Below are positions 43,989 through 53,028 of a stretch of 64,000 nt of DNA, piece after piece. This DNA comes from CAZLRH01 sp964562015 (GTDB lineage Bacteria > Verrucomicrobiota > Verrucomicrobiia > Opitutales > JABDGR01): the NCBI GenBank assembly GCA_964562015.1, contig CAZLRH010000014.1, positions 15,269-79,268 on the forward strand, in the 5' to 3' direction. The notes under the pieces were generated by a model. That model was not told the DNA's origin. It saw nothing but the letters and a program-made list of their open reading frames with translations, and searched no databases. How positions within the stretch are numbered: the stretch's first letter is position 1; each line of letters opens with the position of its first letter. A program made the translations under genes and the position numbers.

Positions 43989-44675
43989 ATGCCTGAGAAC
44001 GACCATATCCTTCGCGCCACCAACATCCACCGGTATCTCGGCCAGGGGGAATACCGCGTGCACGTTTTGCGCGGCGTCAGCCTGGAGCTGAAGCGCGGCA
44101 CCATCTATTCGGTGGCGGGTCCCTCCGGTTGCGGCAAGAGCACGCTGCTCTATTTGCTCGGCTTGCTGGACCGCCAGAATGACGGCGAAATCTGGATTGC
44201 CGACGAGCGCATGTCCGTGGCTTCCGATGCCGAACGCACCGCCGCGCGCAATCGCTTTATCGGATTCGTGTTTCAATTTCACTTTCTGCTGCCGGAGTTC
44301 ACCACGGCGGAAAACGTCATGCTGCCGATGCGCAAACTCGGCAAACTCTCCAACAAGGAAATGCGCGACCGCGCCCATGAGCTCCTCGGTGAGGTCGGCC
44401 TGGGCAACAAAACCCACCGCCTGGCCACCCAGCTTTCCGGCGGCGAGCAGCAGCGCGTGGCCATCGCCCGCTCCCTGGCCAATGCCCCCGCCATCATTCT
44501 CGCCGACGAACCGACCGGCAACCTCGACGTTACCAATTCCAATCTCGTCTTCGATTTGCTCTGCAAGATCGCCCGCGAACGCGGCCAGACCGTGCTCATG
44601 GTGACCCACAATCCCGACCTCGCCAAACGGACCGACATCCTGCTGCGCATGCAGGACGGGCTGTTCATCAAATAG
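43989..44675 (+). CDS. ABC transporter ATP-binding protein (LolD/MacB type)
   Basis: A 228-residue ATPase. Walker A is GPSGCGKST at about residues 44-52, the Q-loop is FVFQFHFLLPEF, the signature is LSGGEQQRVAIARSL, Walker B is AIILADEPTGNLD, and the H-loop histidine is in VLMVTHNPDLAKR. HFLLPEFTTAENVMLPM is characteristic of the LolD/MacB subgroup. It powers the export system formed with the preceding three genes. An earlier GTG two codons upstream is possible. Confidence 0.93.
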   Translation: MPENDHILRATNIHRYLGQGEYRVHVLRGVSLELKRGTIYSVAGPSGCGKSTLLYLLGLLDRQNDGEIWIADERMSVASDAERTAARNRFIGFVFQFHFLLPEFTTAENVMLPMRKLGKLSNKEMRDRAHELLGEVGLGNKTHRLATQLSGGEQQRVAIARSLANAPAIILADEPTGNLDVTNSNLVFDLLCKIARERGQTVLMVTHNPDLAKRTDILLRMQDGLFIK

Positions 44676-44697
44676 GGTGGCAAGCCAGAGAAGATTT

Positions 44698-44882
44698 TTT
44701 GCCAGAATTAACAGAATTTATGGAATTAAGTCAGACCGGCAGGATTTACCCATTCGCAGGGGAGATTCATACTGAAGACGTATTCATCGATTTCTTTCGG
44801 GTATCTGCGTAAATCTGTGTAATCTGCGGTTTCCTTTTTTCAATCCTGCCCCCATTCAGTAAATTCCGTTAATTCTGTCCAA
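44698..44882. repeat. Long nested intergenic palindrome
   Basis: The outer arms CCAGAATTAACAGAATT and TTCCGTTAATTCTGTCC face each other across about 180 bases. Inner pairs are caggatt/aatcctg and a GTATCTGCGTAAATCTGTGTAATCTGCGG element. The whole spacer before yceH is this structure. Related elements occur elsewhere in the window. Confidence 0.65.
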
Positions 44883-44895
44883 ACTTCTTTTTCTC

Positions 44896-45555
44896 ATGCT
44901 CGTCCTGAATGAATTTGAATTGCGCGTGCTGGGCGCCCTGGTGGAAAAGCAGATTTCCACGCCGGATTATTATCCGCTGACGCTCAACGGGCTGACCAAT
45001 GCCTGCAACCAAAAGAACAACCGCCAGCCGGTGGTCAGCTACACCGAGTCAGATGTGCAGCGCGCGCTCGAGAGCTTGCGGAACAAGCAACTCGCCTTCC
45101 TTTTCGACGGCGCCACGGCGCGGGTACCCAAATACGGCAACTTTTTCCAAAAGGCCCTCGCGTTGGAGCCGCCGGAAGTCGCGGTGCTGTGCGTGCTGAT
45201 GTTGCGCGGGCCACAAACGCCGGGCGAATTGCGTTCGCGCACGGCCCACCTGCATAACTTCGAGAGCCTGCCTTTGGTCGAGGAAACGCTCCAACGCCTG
45301 TCCACGCGCGCCGAACCGCTGGTCTGCAAACTGCCGCGCCAGCCAGGCACGAAGGAAGCGCGTTTTGCCCATCTGCTCGGCGGCGAGATTAAAATCGAAG
45401 AGGGCGCGCCCGTGCCAGCCGCAGAAGCAACTGCACCCACCGGCCCGGCCGAACCCGCGCCAACGTCAAAACTAGAGGAAGAAGTGGCGGCCTTGCGCGA
45501 GGAATTGAACGCACTGAAGGCACAGTTCGCCGACCTTAAACAACAACTCGGGTAA
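44896..45555 (+). CDS. yceH: YceH/DUF480-family protein
   Basis: A 219-residue protein with two winged-helix units. It opens with LNEFELRVLGALVEKQISTPDYYPLTLNGLTNACNQKNNRQPV, which is diagnostic of the YceH family, followed by RALESLRNKQLAFLF and AVLCVLMLRGPQTPGELRSRT. The C-terminal 45 residues are Ala/Pro/Glu-rich and end in a coiled coil. The role is unknown in all species. It is the first gene after the export cluster and is preceded by a long palindromic repeat. Confidence 0.93.
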   Translation: MLVLNEFELRVLGALVEKQISTPDYYPLTLNGLTNACNQKNNRQPVVSYTESDVQRALESLRNKQLAFLFDGATARVPKYGNFFQKALALEPPEVAVLCVLMLRGPQTPGELRSRTAHLHNFESLPLVEETLQRLSTRAEPLVCKLPRQPGTKEARFAHLLGGEIKIEEGAPVPAAEATAPTGPAEPAPTSKLEEEVAALREELNALKAQFADLKQQLG

Positions 45556-47172
45556 TTAGACGGCAACTTCGGAGTCACGCGTGGGCACCGTCACGCCGGT
45601 GCTCGCCGTGGCCTCGGTGTCGCGCGGAGAATAGTGGGAAGCCTGCATGTCGCCGGTGGCAACTTCGCGGGCGAAGGTGATCAAATGGTGCGCGACCAGC
45701 GCCACCTGGATGATGTGGTCGATTTTCCCCTTTTTGAGTTCCGTCCAAAACATCTTCCAGAATTCCGCGCGATAATCGGACTTGAGACCGACGCGGTAGA
45801 TGAGGCGGGACATGATGCCGAGCGCGCGGCGCAGATTCTCGGGCGTGGCCTGCGCGGCGGGATTGGCCGGCTTCATGCGGTTGGGATAAGTCACCCGCGC
45901 CTGCGTGGCGTAGCGCCGGTAGAGGTTGACGGGGTCGTAGGCAAAGCGCACCACGCGGCGCCAGTCATTGACCACGTCTTCATAGGGCCGGAGAAACTCG
46001 ACGTTGGAATCGCGGCCGATGCCGGAATTGAGGCGATTGGCCTTTTGCAGGCGGTCATAAAGGGCGGTCTTGGGCAGCGCGTACAGAATGTTCATCGTCA
46101 GAATCGGAATCTGCGATTCCTCAATGAAATCCATGATGGCCTGCGGGGTGTTCGGCGTGTCCGAGTCGAGCCCCATGATGATGCCGGCGGCGATTTCGAT
46201 GCCGTGGCGGTTGAAGGTTTTGACGGCCTCAAGAATGGGGCTGCGGAGATTCTGTGTTTTCTTCATCGCCTTGAGGGCGCCGCTCTCGGGCGTCTCGATG
46301 CCGAAGAAAACCGTGGTGAAGTAGGCCTCGCGCATCATCTCCAGGATTTTCGGATGCTGCACCATGTTCAGCGTGGCCTCGCAAGTGAGGTAAACCTTAT
46401 AGTCGCGCTTCTTCTGCCACTTGATGAGGTGGGGCAACAGGTCCTGCGCGGCCTTCGGGTTCGCGATAAAATTGTCGTCCACGAAATAAACGGTGGGCGC
46501 GCCGTTGTCCGCGAGTTGGTCCAGTTCCCCGATGATTTGGTCCGGGTCCTTGAGGCGCGGGTTGCGACCGTAAAGGCCGGGGATGTCGCAAAACTCGCAG
46601 GTGAACGGACAGCCGCTGGAAAACTGCACGCTACCCAGCAGGTACTGGCGGACATTGATGAGATGGTACGCGGGCGAGGGAAACTGCTCCATCGGCAGGC
46701 GCTCCACCGTGCGATAGATGACTTGCCGCTCCGGCCGCGTGACGGTTTTTTCGAGGTACGCGACGACGCGCTCGGTGGCATCGCCGACTTCACCGCAATG
46801 CAACACGTCGATATCCGGATAAAATTCGGGCGCGGCGGAAACCGAGGGTCCGCCGAGGAAAGTAATCTTGCCAGCGGCGTGGGCCTTGCGGTTGATTTCG
46901 AGGATTTGCTCCCGTTGGATGTGCATGCCGGAGATAAAGACGGCATCGCTCCAGGCAATCTCCTCGGCGGTGGCAGGCCGCATGTTCTCATCCACAAACG
47001 CGACTTCCCAGGTCTCCGGCATCAGCGCCGCAATGAGCAAAATGCCCTGCGGGGGCATGAACGCCTTCACATCGCCCACGAGCGGAAAGGCGTGGTTAAA
47101 CGTGCCGAAGGCTTTGCTGTAACGCGGAAAGACGCAGAGTATGCGGCGGTGAACGCTGGATCGATACTTCAT
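45556..47172 (-). CDS. B12-binding domain radical SAM protein
   Basis: About 538 residues. An N-terminal cobalamin-binding domain (residues 10-150; AFMPPQGILLIAALMP, VAFVDENMRPATAEEIAWSDAVFISGM, ITFLGGPSVSAAPE) is followed by a radical SAM core with the cluster motif CPFTCEFCDIPGLYGR. YFVDDNFIANPK and FFGIETPESGALKAMKKTQN follow. A C-terminal helical domain of the DUF4070 type ends it. Relatives methylate unactivated carbons, for example in hopanoid or lipid metabolism. The specific substrate is unknown. MKYRSS was chosen as the start so that it does not overlap pdxA. Confidence 0.88.
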   Translation of the reverse strand: MKYRSSVHRRILCVFPRYSKAFGTFNHAFPLVGDVKAFMPPQGILLIAALMPETWEVAFVDENMRPATAEEIAWSDAVFISGMHIQREQILEINRKAHAAGKITFLGGPSVSAAPEFYPDIDVLHCGEVGDATERVVAYLEKTVTRPERQVIYRTVERLPMEQFPSPAYHLINVRQYLLGSVQFSSGCPFTCEFCDIPGLYGRNPRLKDPDQIIGELDQLADNGAPTVYFVDDNFIANPKAAQDLLPHLIKWQKKRDYKVYLTCEATLNMVQHPKILEMMREAYFTTVFFGIETPESGALKAMKKTQNLRSPILEAVKTFNRHGIEIAAGIIMGLDSDTPNTPQAIMDFIEESQIPILTMNILYALPKTALYDRLQKANRLNSGIGRDSNVEFLRPYEDVVNDWRRVVRFAYDPVNLYRRYATQARVTYPNRMKPANPAAQATPENLRRALGIMSRLIYRVGLKSDYRAEFWKMFWTELKKGKIDHIIQVALVAHHLITFAREVATGDMQASHYSPRDTEATASTGVTVPTRDSEVAV

Positions 47173-47222
47173 GCGCGGCGAGGGAACCTTCCACGGGATA
47201 GCAACGGGTCGCGCCGGGCGCG

Positions 47223-48170
47223 TCAACCTTTCAATCCTTGGGGTGAATACATACCGCCCGCCAGCCGGCGGGCCAGGGCCGCGGCGTGGGCGAAGCTTTT
47301 CCAGCCCGCGCGCCCCTGCCCCGCCAGCTCGAAGGCGGTGCCGTGGTCGGGGCTCGTGCGTATCCAGGGTAATCCCAAAGTAATGTTCACCGACTCCTCA
47401 AAATCGACCACCTTCAGCGGGGCGAGGCCCTGGTCGTGGTAAAGGGCCACCACGACATCAAACTCCCCGCGCGCCTGCCGCCAAAAAACGGTGTCGCCCG
47501 GCAGGCAGCGCGACAGCCCGGGATACTGGGGGCGCAGCCGGTCGAGCCACGGGTCAAGATGGTCGCGCTCTTCGGTGCCGAGCAAGCCTTCTTCGCCCGC
47601 GTGGGGATTCAGCCCGCACACCGCAATGCGCGGTTCTTTCGCGCCCAGCGCGAGGGCCAGCCAGGCAGCCTGAATGACGGCGCGGGAAAGCGCGGCCTCG
47701 GTGAGCGCGGCCGGCACTTCGGCCAATGGGATATGCCAGGTAACCAGCACGACGCGTAATTTTCCGCCCGCAAAAGCCATGGTCGGCTCGCCGCCCCAGC
47801 GCGCCGCAAAAAATTCGGTCTGGCCGGGAAAATTGAATCCCGCCTTTTTCATCCAGTTTTTTGCGACCGGTCCGGTGGCCGCGGAAAGATAGCGCCCTGC
47901 GCGGCAACCGGCCGCTGCTTTTTCGAGCGCGGCGAGGGCGATTTCGGCGCCCGCCACGGTGGGCTGGCCGGGCGTGGCCGCAAAATCCGCCGCCCCGACG
48001 GCTTCGCCGGGAATGCCTAGCGATTCAATCCACAGCCGCGGGCCGATCGGCACGATGCGAGATTTTTCCGCGGGGTTGGCCCGCAGCCAGGCCGCGATGA
48101 TTTCCGGCCCGACCCCGGCGGGGTCGCCGCAGGTCAAGGCGAGCGGCAATTCTGGAGTCGTAGCAGGCAT
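47223..48170 (-). CDS. pdxA: 4-hydroxythreonine-4-phosphate dehydrogenase
   Basis: A 315-residue enzyme of the DXP-dependent pyridoxal phosphate pathway. It oxidises 4-phospho-hydroxythreonine with NAD and uses a divalent metal. The N-terminal LALTCGDPAGVGPEI is the family signature. AATGPVAKNWMKKAG, FPGQTEFFAARWGG, the metal-site GLNPHAGEEGLLGTEE and VVALYHDQGLAPLKVVDFEESVNITLGLPWIRTSPDHGTAFELAGQG are all present. The length is normal. The stop overlaps nothing of note, and lpxA lies just upstream in the same direction with an 11-base gap, so both may be co-transcribed. Confidence 0.95.
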   Translation of the reverse strand: MPATTPELPLALTCGDPAGVGPEIIAAWLRANPAEKSRIVPIGPRLWIESLGIPGEAVGAADFAATPGQPTVAGAEIALAALEKAAAGCRAGRYLSAATGPVAKNWMKKAGFNFPGQTEFFAARWGGEPTMAFAGGKLRVVLVTWHIPLAEVPAALTEAALSRAVIQAAWLALALGAKEPRIAVCGLNPHAGEEGLLGTEERDHLDPWLDRLRPQYPGLSRCLPGDTVFWRQARGEFDVVVALYHDQGLAPLKVVDFEESVNITLGLPWIRTSPDHGTAFELAGQGRAGWKSFAHAAALARRLAGGMYSPQGLKG

Positions 48171-48181
48171 AGCCGAGGCAA

Positions 48182-48994
48182 TTACTCCGTAGAGGCACCT
48201 GAATTTTTGGCCGAGACGAGGCCAACAGGATGCAAAAAGCCGCGTTTGCCGCCGGCGAAGAAAGCGAGAAATTTTGTGCCCGGCTCGGAGCGGGCCAAGC
48301 CACCCCTGAGAGCGGTGGCGGCATTCACGCGGGGCGAGCCACCCTGGTACACGACTTGATAAAGGCGTTTCAGTTCGGCAATGGTGGCGGCATCGTAACC
48401 GCGCCGGCGCAGGCCGACGAGATTAAGCCCGTGCAGTTCGTTGCGTTCGGCGGCCAGGGTGAACGGCGGAACATCCAAGCCGAGGCGGGCATTGCCGCTG
48501 ACCATCACACCTTCGCCGATGCGCATGAATTGATGAAATACAGTGCCGCCGCTGAGAAAGCTGCCCTCGCCCACTTCGACGTGCCCGGCCAGCAGCGCGC
48601 AATTGCCCATGATGACGAGCGCGCCGACGTGGCAATCGTGGCCGACGTGGCTGTAGCCCATGAGCAAGGCATCCGCGCCGATTTCGGTAAACTCGCTGGC
48701 TTTGGTCGAGCGGTGAATTGTCACGCCCTCGCGCAAAACCGTGCGGTCGCCCACGCGCACGCCGCTGGGAATGGCGACGTCAAAGCGCAAATCCTGCGGG
48801 TCGCCGCCGACGACCGCGAAGCTATCCACCTTCACGCCTTGGCCCAAAATCACTCCCCGCCGCAAAATCGCGTGCGCGGCCAGCACGCAACCGGCCCCGA
48901 CTTCCACGCCCTCCTCAATAATTGAGTAAGGCCCAACCGTGACCCCGGCGCCGAGCCGGGCCGCAGGATGAATGATGGCGGTGGGATGAATCAT
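48182..48994 (-). CDS. lpxA: UDP-N-acetylglucosamine O-acyltransferase (LpxA)
   Basis: A 270-residue left-handed parallel beta-helix acyltransferase that starts lipid A synthesis. It begins IHPTAIIHPAARLGAGVTVGPYSIIEEGVEVGAG with hexapeptide repeats, has the catalytic-histidine region LLMGYSHVGHDCHVG, and the family's post-helix VVGLRRRGYDAATIAELKRLYQVVY. This implies an outer membrane with lipid A. It is separated from the usual lpxC/fabZ neighbours. The last 35 residues extend past the family norm slightly. Confidence 0.92.
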   Translation of the reverse strand: MIHPTAIIHPAARLGAGVTVGPYSIIEEGVEVGAGCVLAAHAILRRGVILGQGVKVDSFAVVGGDPQDLRFDVAIPSGVRVGDRTVLREGVTIHRSTKASEFTEIGADALLMGYSHVGHDCHVGALVIMGNCALLAGHVEVGEGSFLSGGTVFHQFMRIGEGVMVSGNARLGLDVPPFTLAAERNELHGLNLVGLRRRGYDAATIAELKRLYQVVYQGGSPRVNAATALRGGLARSEPGTKFLAFFAGGKRGFLHPVGLVSAKNSGASTE

Positions 48995-49007
48995 GCGGAG
49001 TGGCGCG

Positions 49008-49649
49008 TCAGCGCTTGGCCTTGGGCGGGCGTTCGTCCTCGAAGAGCTCCAATTGCCGCGCGCGCACCATGTCGTAAATTTTCAAGAGGCGGATCATCTG
49101 CAGCACGTCAGATTTCTGGTAGCTGTGGTTGACCTCGACGCGGCGGACGAGGTTGTCGAGGATGGTGGGAAACGTGAGGATGGCGTCCACGCCGTGGCCT
49201 TGCAACTGCGAGATGCACTCCGTGCGGTGCGGGTCGCTCGAAGGCAGGCCCGGCAGCACGAGCACGCGCATGAGGCCCTCTTTGCCGCCGTCGCCCGCCA
49301 CGGCGGCTTCCTCGTACCCGCTGAAATACTCGCTGGCGGCCTCGACCACTTCCTTGCGCAAGAAATCGAGGATTTTTGAGCCGCTGCGCAACATCGACGG
49401 CGTGAGGCGCGACGTGTGCCAGCCCTTCACCGCCACGATGGCGCGGCGGATGAGCGGGAGGTCGCCTTCAAAAAGCTGAAAGCCCGGCCGTTTTTCGCCC
49501 GGCTGCCAGGAGGGATTTTGCACGAGCAAATCGATTTCCTCCTCGTCGCGCTTGTGGCGGGAGTGCACCTGGTACTTGTGCAACTGGCGCACGAGAAAGC
49601 CGTTCATCTCGAAGTACTCGCGCACCAAATTTTCGTCGAAGCCGGCCAT
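49008..49649 (-). CDS. Conserved hypothetical protein
   Basis: A 213-residue soluble protein. The N-terminal part has VREYFEMNGFLVRQLHKYQV, an acidic DEEEIDLLVQNPSW and RRAIVAVKGWHTSRLTP, a spacing reminiscent of PD-(D/E)XK nuclease folds with candidate E-x-D and K residues. The C-terminal half is alpha/beta, with GLMRVLVLPGLPSSDPHRT and VDAILTFPTILDNLVRRVEV. The family is not recognised, and the nuclease idea is inference only. It lies between lpxA and aroB on the same strand, so it may share their transcript. Confidence 0.6.
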   Translation of the reverse strand: MAGFDENLVREYFEMNGFLVRQLHKYQVHSRHKRDEEEIDLLVQNPSWQPGEKRPGFQLFEGDLPLIRRAIVAVKGWHTSRLTPSMLRSGSKILDFLRKEVVEAASEYFSGYEEAAVAGDGGKEGLMRVLVLPGLPSSDPHRTECISQLQGHGVDAILTFPTILDNLVRRVEVNHSYQKSDVLQMIRLLKIYDMVRARQLELFEDERPPKAKR

Positions 49650-49679
49650 GACAATAGAGTGGAGCGAAAGGTAAAGGGC

Positions 49680-50774
49680 TTAAACGGCGCCGGCTTCACG
49701 CCAGAGGTCGCGCACCCAATCCTCGGAAACGTTATCCACGGTCTCCGCCCGGCCGATGGCCTTTAGGGCGACGAACCGCAGCTTTCCGCCCCGGACTTTT
49801 TTATCCAGTTTCATGGCCTCCATGAGTTTTTCCACCTTGAGCGGTTTGGGCAGGCGCACCGGCAACTGGCAAAGTTCGACCAGCCGCTCGACCCGCGTGC
49901 GGTCGGCTTCGCCGAGCCAATGCAGGCGGCGGGACAGGCGCGCCGCGAGCACCAGCCCGAGCCCGACGGCCTGGCCGTGGCCGAAAGTCTTGCTGTAGCC
50001 GAGCACATTTTCCACGGCGTGCCCAAACGTGTGGCCCAGGTTCAGCAACGCCCGCCCGCCGCTCGGCTTGGTTTCACGTTCGTCGTCCCCCACGATGACG
50101 GCCTTGAGCGAGCAGCAATCGTTGATCACGGAAGGCAACTCGGGATGTTGGCCATGCCAGGGCGCGCCGCGTTCGAGCTGGCGAAAGAGATGCGCGTCCC
50201 CGAGCAGGCCGTATTTGATGATTTCGGCCATGCCGCAGGCAAATTGGTCGGCCTTCAGGGTGTCCAAAAACATCGTGTCCACAAACACCGCGCGCGGCTG
50301 CCAGAAGGCGCCGACGAGATTTTTGCCCGCCTTGAGATTGAGGCCAGTCTTGCCGCCGACGGAGCTGTCCACCATCGCGAGCAAAGAGGTGGGCACCTGA
50401 TAATAATCCAACCCGCGCAGATAAGTGGCGGCGGCGAAACCCGCGAGGTCGCCCACCACTCCGCCGCCGACGGCAAAAACCACGCTGTGCCGGTCCAGCT
50501 TTTGCCGCGCCATCCAGTCGTAAATTTGTCCGAGCACGCGGAGAGACTTGTTGGCGTCGCTGCCCTTGAGTTCCAGCAGGAGCGGTTCGCCGCCGGTTAC
50601 ACGCTTGAGCAACTCCGGCTGCTTTTTGGCGACGAAGCCGTCCGCGATCACCGCGATGCGCCGGCCGTCATGCCGCAACTTGCCCGTCACCTCGCCAAAA
50701 ACTTCCCATAAATCGGTGCCGATATAGATGGGATAGCTGCGCTCCGCCAGGTCAACTTGCAAAATCTCAGTCAT
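49680..50774 (-). CDS. aroB: 3-dehydroquinate synthase
   Basis: A 364-residue shikimate-pathway enzyme that converts DAHP to 3-dehydroquinate with NAD and zinc. Visible are AVGGGVVGDLAGFAAATYLRG (NAD loop), VPTSLLAMVDSSVGGKTGLNLKAGKNLVGAFWQP, GMAEIIKYGLL and the zinc-site NLGHTFGHAVE. The ATG at 50,774 begins MTEILQVDL and is preferred. A longer in-frame stretch continues upstream across the divergent trpG but has no dehydroquinate synthase sequence. It is divergent from trpG. Confidence 0.96.
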   Translation of the reverse strand: MTEILQVDLAERSYPIYIGTDLWEVFGEVTGKLRHDGRRIAVIADGFVAKKQPELLKRVTGGEPLLLELKGSDANKSLRVLGQIYDWMARQKLDRHSVVFAVGGGVVGDLAGFAAATYLRGLDYYQVPTSLLAMVDSSVGGKTGLNLKAGKNLVGAFWQPRAVFVDTMFLDTLKADQFACGMAEIIKYGLLGDAHLFRQLERGAPWHGQHPELPSVINDCCSLKAVIVGDDERETKPSGGRALLNLGHTFGHAVENVLGYSKTFGHGQAVGLGLVLAARLSRRLHWLGEADRTRVERLVELCQLPVRLPKPLKVEKLMEAMKLDKKVRGGKLRFVALKAIGRAETVDNVSEDWVRDLWREAGAV

Positions 50775-50900
50775 TGGCCTGAATGCAGAATAGCTCGCCA
50801 GCCCGCGTTTGGAAAGCGTGAAAAGCGCGGCCGGCGCCTGCGTTCTTGACCCCGGCGGGGTGATGTGCGACAGTGCCCGATTGGCGGTGCGCCGCTTCCT

Positions 50901-51464
50901 ATGTTGCTGGTCATAGACAACTTCGATTCCTTCACCTACAACCTCGTCCAGTACTTCGGGCAGCTCGGGGTGGAGCAGCGCATTTTCCGCAATAACGAGA
51001 TTACGGCCGCCGAAGCGCTGGCCCTGAATCCCACTCGCGTGCTCCTTTCGCCGGGCCCGTGTTCGCCCAGCGAAGCCGGGGTCAGCCTCGACATCATCGG
51101 GGCGTTTGCCGGCAAAAAACCGCTGCTGGGCGTGTGCCTCGGGCACCAGGCCATCGGCCAGTATTTCGGCGGAAACGTCGTGCGAGCCGGACGGTTGATG
51201 CACGGCAAGACCTCGCCGATTTTGCATCAGGGCACGGGGTTGTTCGAAGGTTTGCCGAGCCCGCTGACGGGTGCACGGTACCATTCGCTGCTGGTCGAGC
51301 GCGCGAGCTGCCCGCCCTGCCTGGAAATCACCGCCGAGACCGCGGAGGGCGAAATCATGGGGCTGCGACACAAGGAATTCGCCGTGTACGGCGTGCAGTT
51401 TCACCCTGAATCTTTCGCCACGGAAAACGGGAAGAAAATCCTCGAGAACTTCCTCAAACTGTAG
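50901..51464 (+). CDS. trpG: Anthranilate/aminodeoxychorismate synthase glutamine amidotransferase
   Basis: A 187-residue class I glutamine amidotransferase. It begins MLLVIDNFDSFTYNLVQYF, and the triad is C79 (LLGVCLGHQAIG), H168 and E170 (VQFHPESF). It supplies ammonia to a TrpE or PabB partner, which is not in the window, so a PabA role is equally possible. The ATG at 50,901 was chosen since sequence upstream lacks family similarity. It shares the divergent region with aroB, another chorismate-pathway gene. Confidence 0.92.
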   Translation: MLLVIDNFDSFTYNLVQYFGQLGVEQRIFRNNEITAAEALALNPTRVLLSPGPCSPSEAGVSLDIIGAFAGKKPLLGVCLGHQAIGQYFGGNVVRAGRLMHGKTSPILHQGTGLFEGLPSPLTGARYHSLLVERASCPPCLEITAETAEGEIMGLRHKEFAVYGVQFHPESFATENGKKILENFLKL

Positions 51465-51515
51465 GCAGCGTGCTTATTTTGAATCTTCAATTTTGAATTT
51501 TAAATTCCGTTTACC

Positions 51516-51974
51516 ATGAACTGTCCCAAATGCGGCCACGAGGACACCAAGGTGCTGGATACCCGCACCGGCCGCAACAACCGCTTTATCCGCCGCCGGC
51601 GCCAGTGCCTGGATTGCGAACACCGGTTCACCACGCTCGAGGAAATCGTGCGGGAGAATTTCTTCGTCATTAAAAAGGACGGCCGGCGCGAGGAGTTCGA
51701 CCACGCCAAAATTCTTTCCAGCCTGCGCAAGGCGACCGAGAAACGGCCCATTGAGGCCGAACGCCTTGAGTTGCTCGTCTCGGAAGTGACCGAGGCCATC
51801 GAGCGCGAGTACGACGCCGAAGTCCCCAGCCGCGCCATCGGCGAGCAGATCATGGCCCGGCTCAAGCAGATCGACGAAATCGCCTACGTGCGCTTCGCCT
51901 GCGTATACAAGGATTTTAAGGACATCGGCGCGCTGGCGGAGGAAATCAAGGCCCTCAAGACGGCGCTGGAGTGA
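51516..51974 (+). CDS. nrdR: Transcriptional repressor NrdR
   Basis: A 152-residue repressor of ribonucleotide reductase genes. It has a zinc ribbon with cysteines C3, C6, C31 and C34 (MNCPKCGH and RRQCLDCEH), then an ATP-cone (FFVIKKDGRREEFDHAKILSSLRKATEKRPI, AEIDEIAYVRFACVYKDFKDI type ending). It binds NrdR boxes upstream of nrd operons as a function of ATP/dATP. It is preceded by AT-rich repeat-like spacer sequence. It is complete and of normal length. Confidence 0.96.
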   Translation: MNCPKCGHEDTKVLDTRTGRNNRFIRRRRQCLDCEHRFTTLEEIVRENFFVIKKDGRREEFDHAKILSSLRKATEKRPIEAERLELLVSEVTEAIEREYDAEVPSRAIGEQIMARLKQIDEIAYVRFACVYKDFKDIGALAEEIKALKTALE

Positions 51975-51978
51975 TTTT

Positions 51979-52398
51979 ATGAAAAACGGGGAAAAATCGC
52001 CGCAAGTTTCCGAACCGTGGACGCGCGCTCCCTTTTTCTGGCTGAAAACGATGGGGCTATTACTGATCGTATTTACCTATCTAATTCAATTTCCCCTACT
52101 GACGAGGGTCGTTCCACATATCGAGTCCATGTTTCAAGACTTTGGTTCGAAAATGCCTGCGATCACCAGTTGGTTAGTCGGCCTTAGCCATTGGTTTCGC
52201 TCTTCAATATTTTCGCTCGGAGCATTTCTGCTGCTCGCCGCCTTGGTCCACATCGGGCTTCTATTTACTCGGCAAAAATCCACCCGTATTGCCGCCGAAG
52301 TCTTCTTGGGCCTTTGGTGCCTATTCGTGGTCGCAGAGATTTCAGCATCGTTTTGGTCCGTGTATTTGATGAGTTCAGTCGTTTACGGCGTTCGTTGA
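51979..52398 (+). CDS. Hypothetical membrane protein
   Basis: A 139-residue protein with three likely transmembrane segments: WLKTMGLLLIVFTYLIQF, IFSLGAFLLLAALVHIGLLF and VFLGLWCLFVVAEISASFWSVYL. Between the first two is an amphipathic loop. It starts 4 bases after the nrdR stop, which suggests co-transcription. I do not recognise the family. Composition resembles type II-secretion-like or small integral membrane proteins, but no motif supports this. Confidence 0.6.
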   Translation: MKNGEKSPQVSEPWTRAPFFWLKTMGLLLIVFTYLIQFPLLTRVVPHIESMFQDFGSKMPAITSWLVGLSHWFRSSIFSLGAFLLLAALVHIGLLFTRQKSTRIAAEVFLGLWCLFVVAEISASFWSVYLMSSVVYGVR

Positions 52399-52423
52399 TG
52401 ATTGTGAATACATTGCACTTGCG

Positions 52424-52927
52424 GTGAAGCGCTGGCTAATCTCCGATGCCGAGATGTCTGCTGAAGCCGAAACCTCGAACCAATTGCGCGCGCTCAACAC
52501 CTTATTGAGCGTGGCGGTGGGCGCAGATGCCGGGGTGGCGCGCGAGGTGCAGGCGGCGATTGATTTCACGCTCGAAAATGCGGGGCCCGGCGGGCCGGAT
52601 GCCGCGATGCTCGGTTACTCCGCCCAAGCCTTGCTGGGGTTGCTGCATCGCGAAGGGCCGCGGCCCGCCTTTATGCATCTCGACTTGCGCGAGCAGGCGT
52701 GGGAGCCGCTGTGGATTCGCCAACGCGTGCTCGCGGCACTGCGACCGCTGACCGGCTACGCCGAGGGTGTGTTGCTGACGACGGGCTTGCGCCGCCTGGC
52801 CTGCCCGCCCGGACGGCGGTGGACGGCGCGGGCGCGCGGCCGCTATAAGGCGGCCGTGGCTTATATTCAGGAGGCCGCCGCCGCCCACGCCTCCCCGAAG
52901 ACCGTATTACATCTGTTGTTTCTTTAA
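52424..52927 (+). CDS. Hypothetical protein
   Basis: A 167-residue soluble, helical protein, with GTG start at 52,424 or ATG at 52,454. It contains QLRALNTLLSVAVGADAGVAREVQAAIDF and DAAMLGYSAQALLGLLHREG, and a basic segment (RRLACPPGRRWTARARGRYKAAVAYIQEAA). GC-rich codon use agrees with housekeeping neighbours, which supports it being a real gene. No family is recognised and no motif is visible. Confidence 0.5.
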   Translation: MKRWLISDAEMSAEAETSNQLRALNTLLSVAVGADAGVAREVQAAIDFTLENAGPGGPDAAMLGYSAQALLGLLHREGPRPAFMHLDLREQAWEPLWIRQRVLAALRPLTGYAEGVLLTTGLRRLACPPGRRWTARARGRYKAAVAYIQEAAAAHASPKTVLHLLFL

Positions 52928-53028
52928 CTTTTGCGCATTCCTCAGAGAGCGAACATAGCGGCGGTCCTCGCCGGGACGAAGATTCTTCTTTGTTCCCTTG
53001 GTTTCCTTCTGTTAATTCTGTCTGCACC

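Noticed and set aside
50775..51404. An N-terminal extension of aroB
   Set aside because: The added 210 codons run antisense through trpG and have no dehydroquinate synthase similarity.
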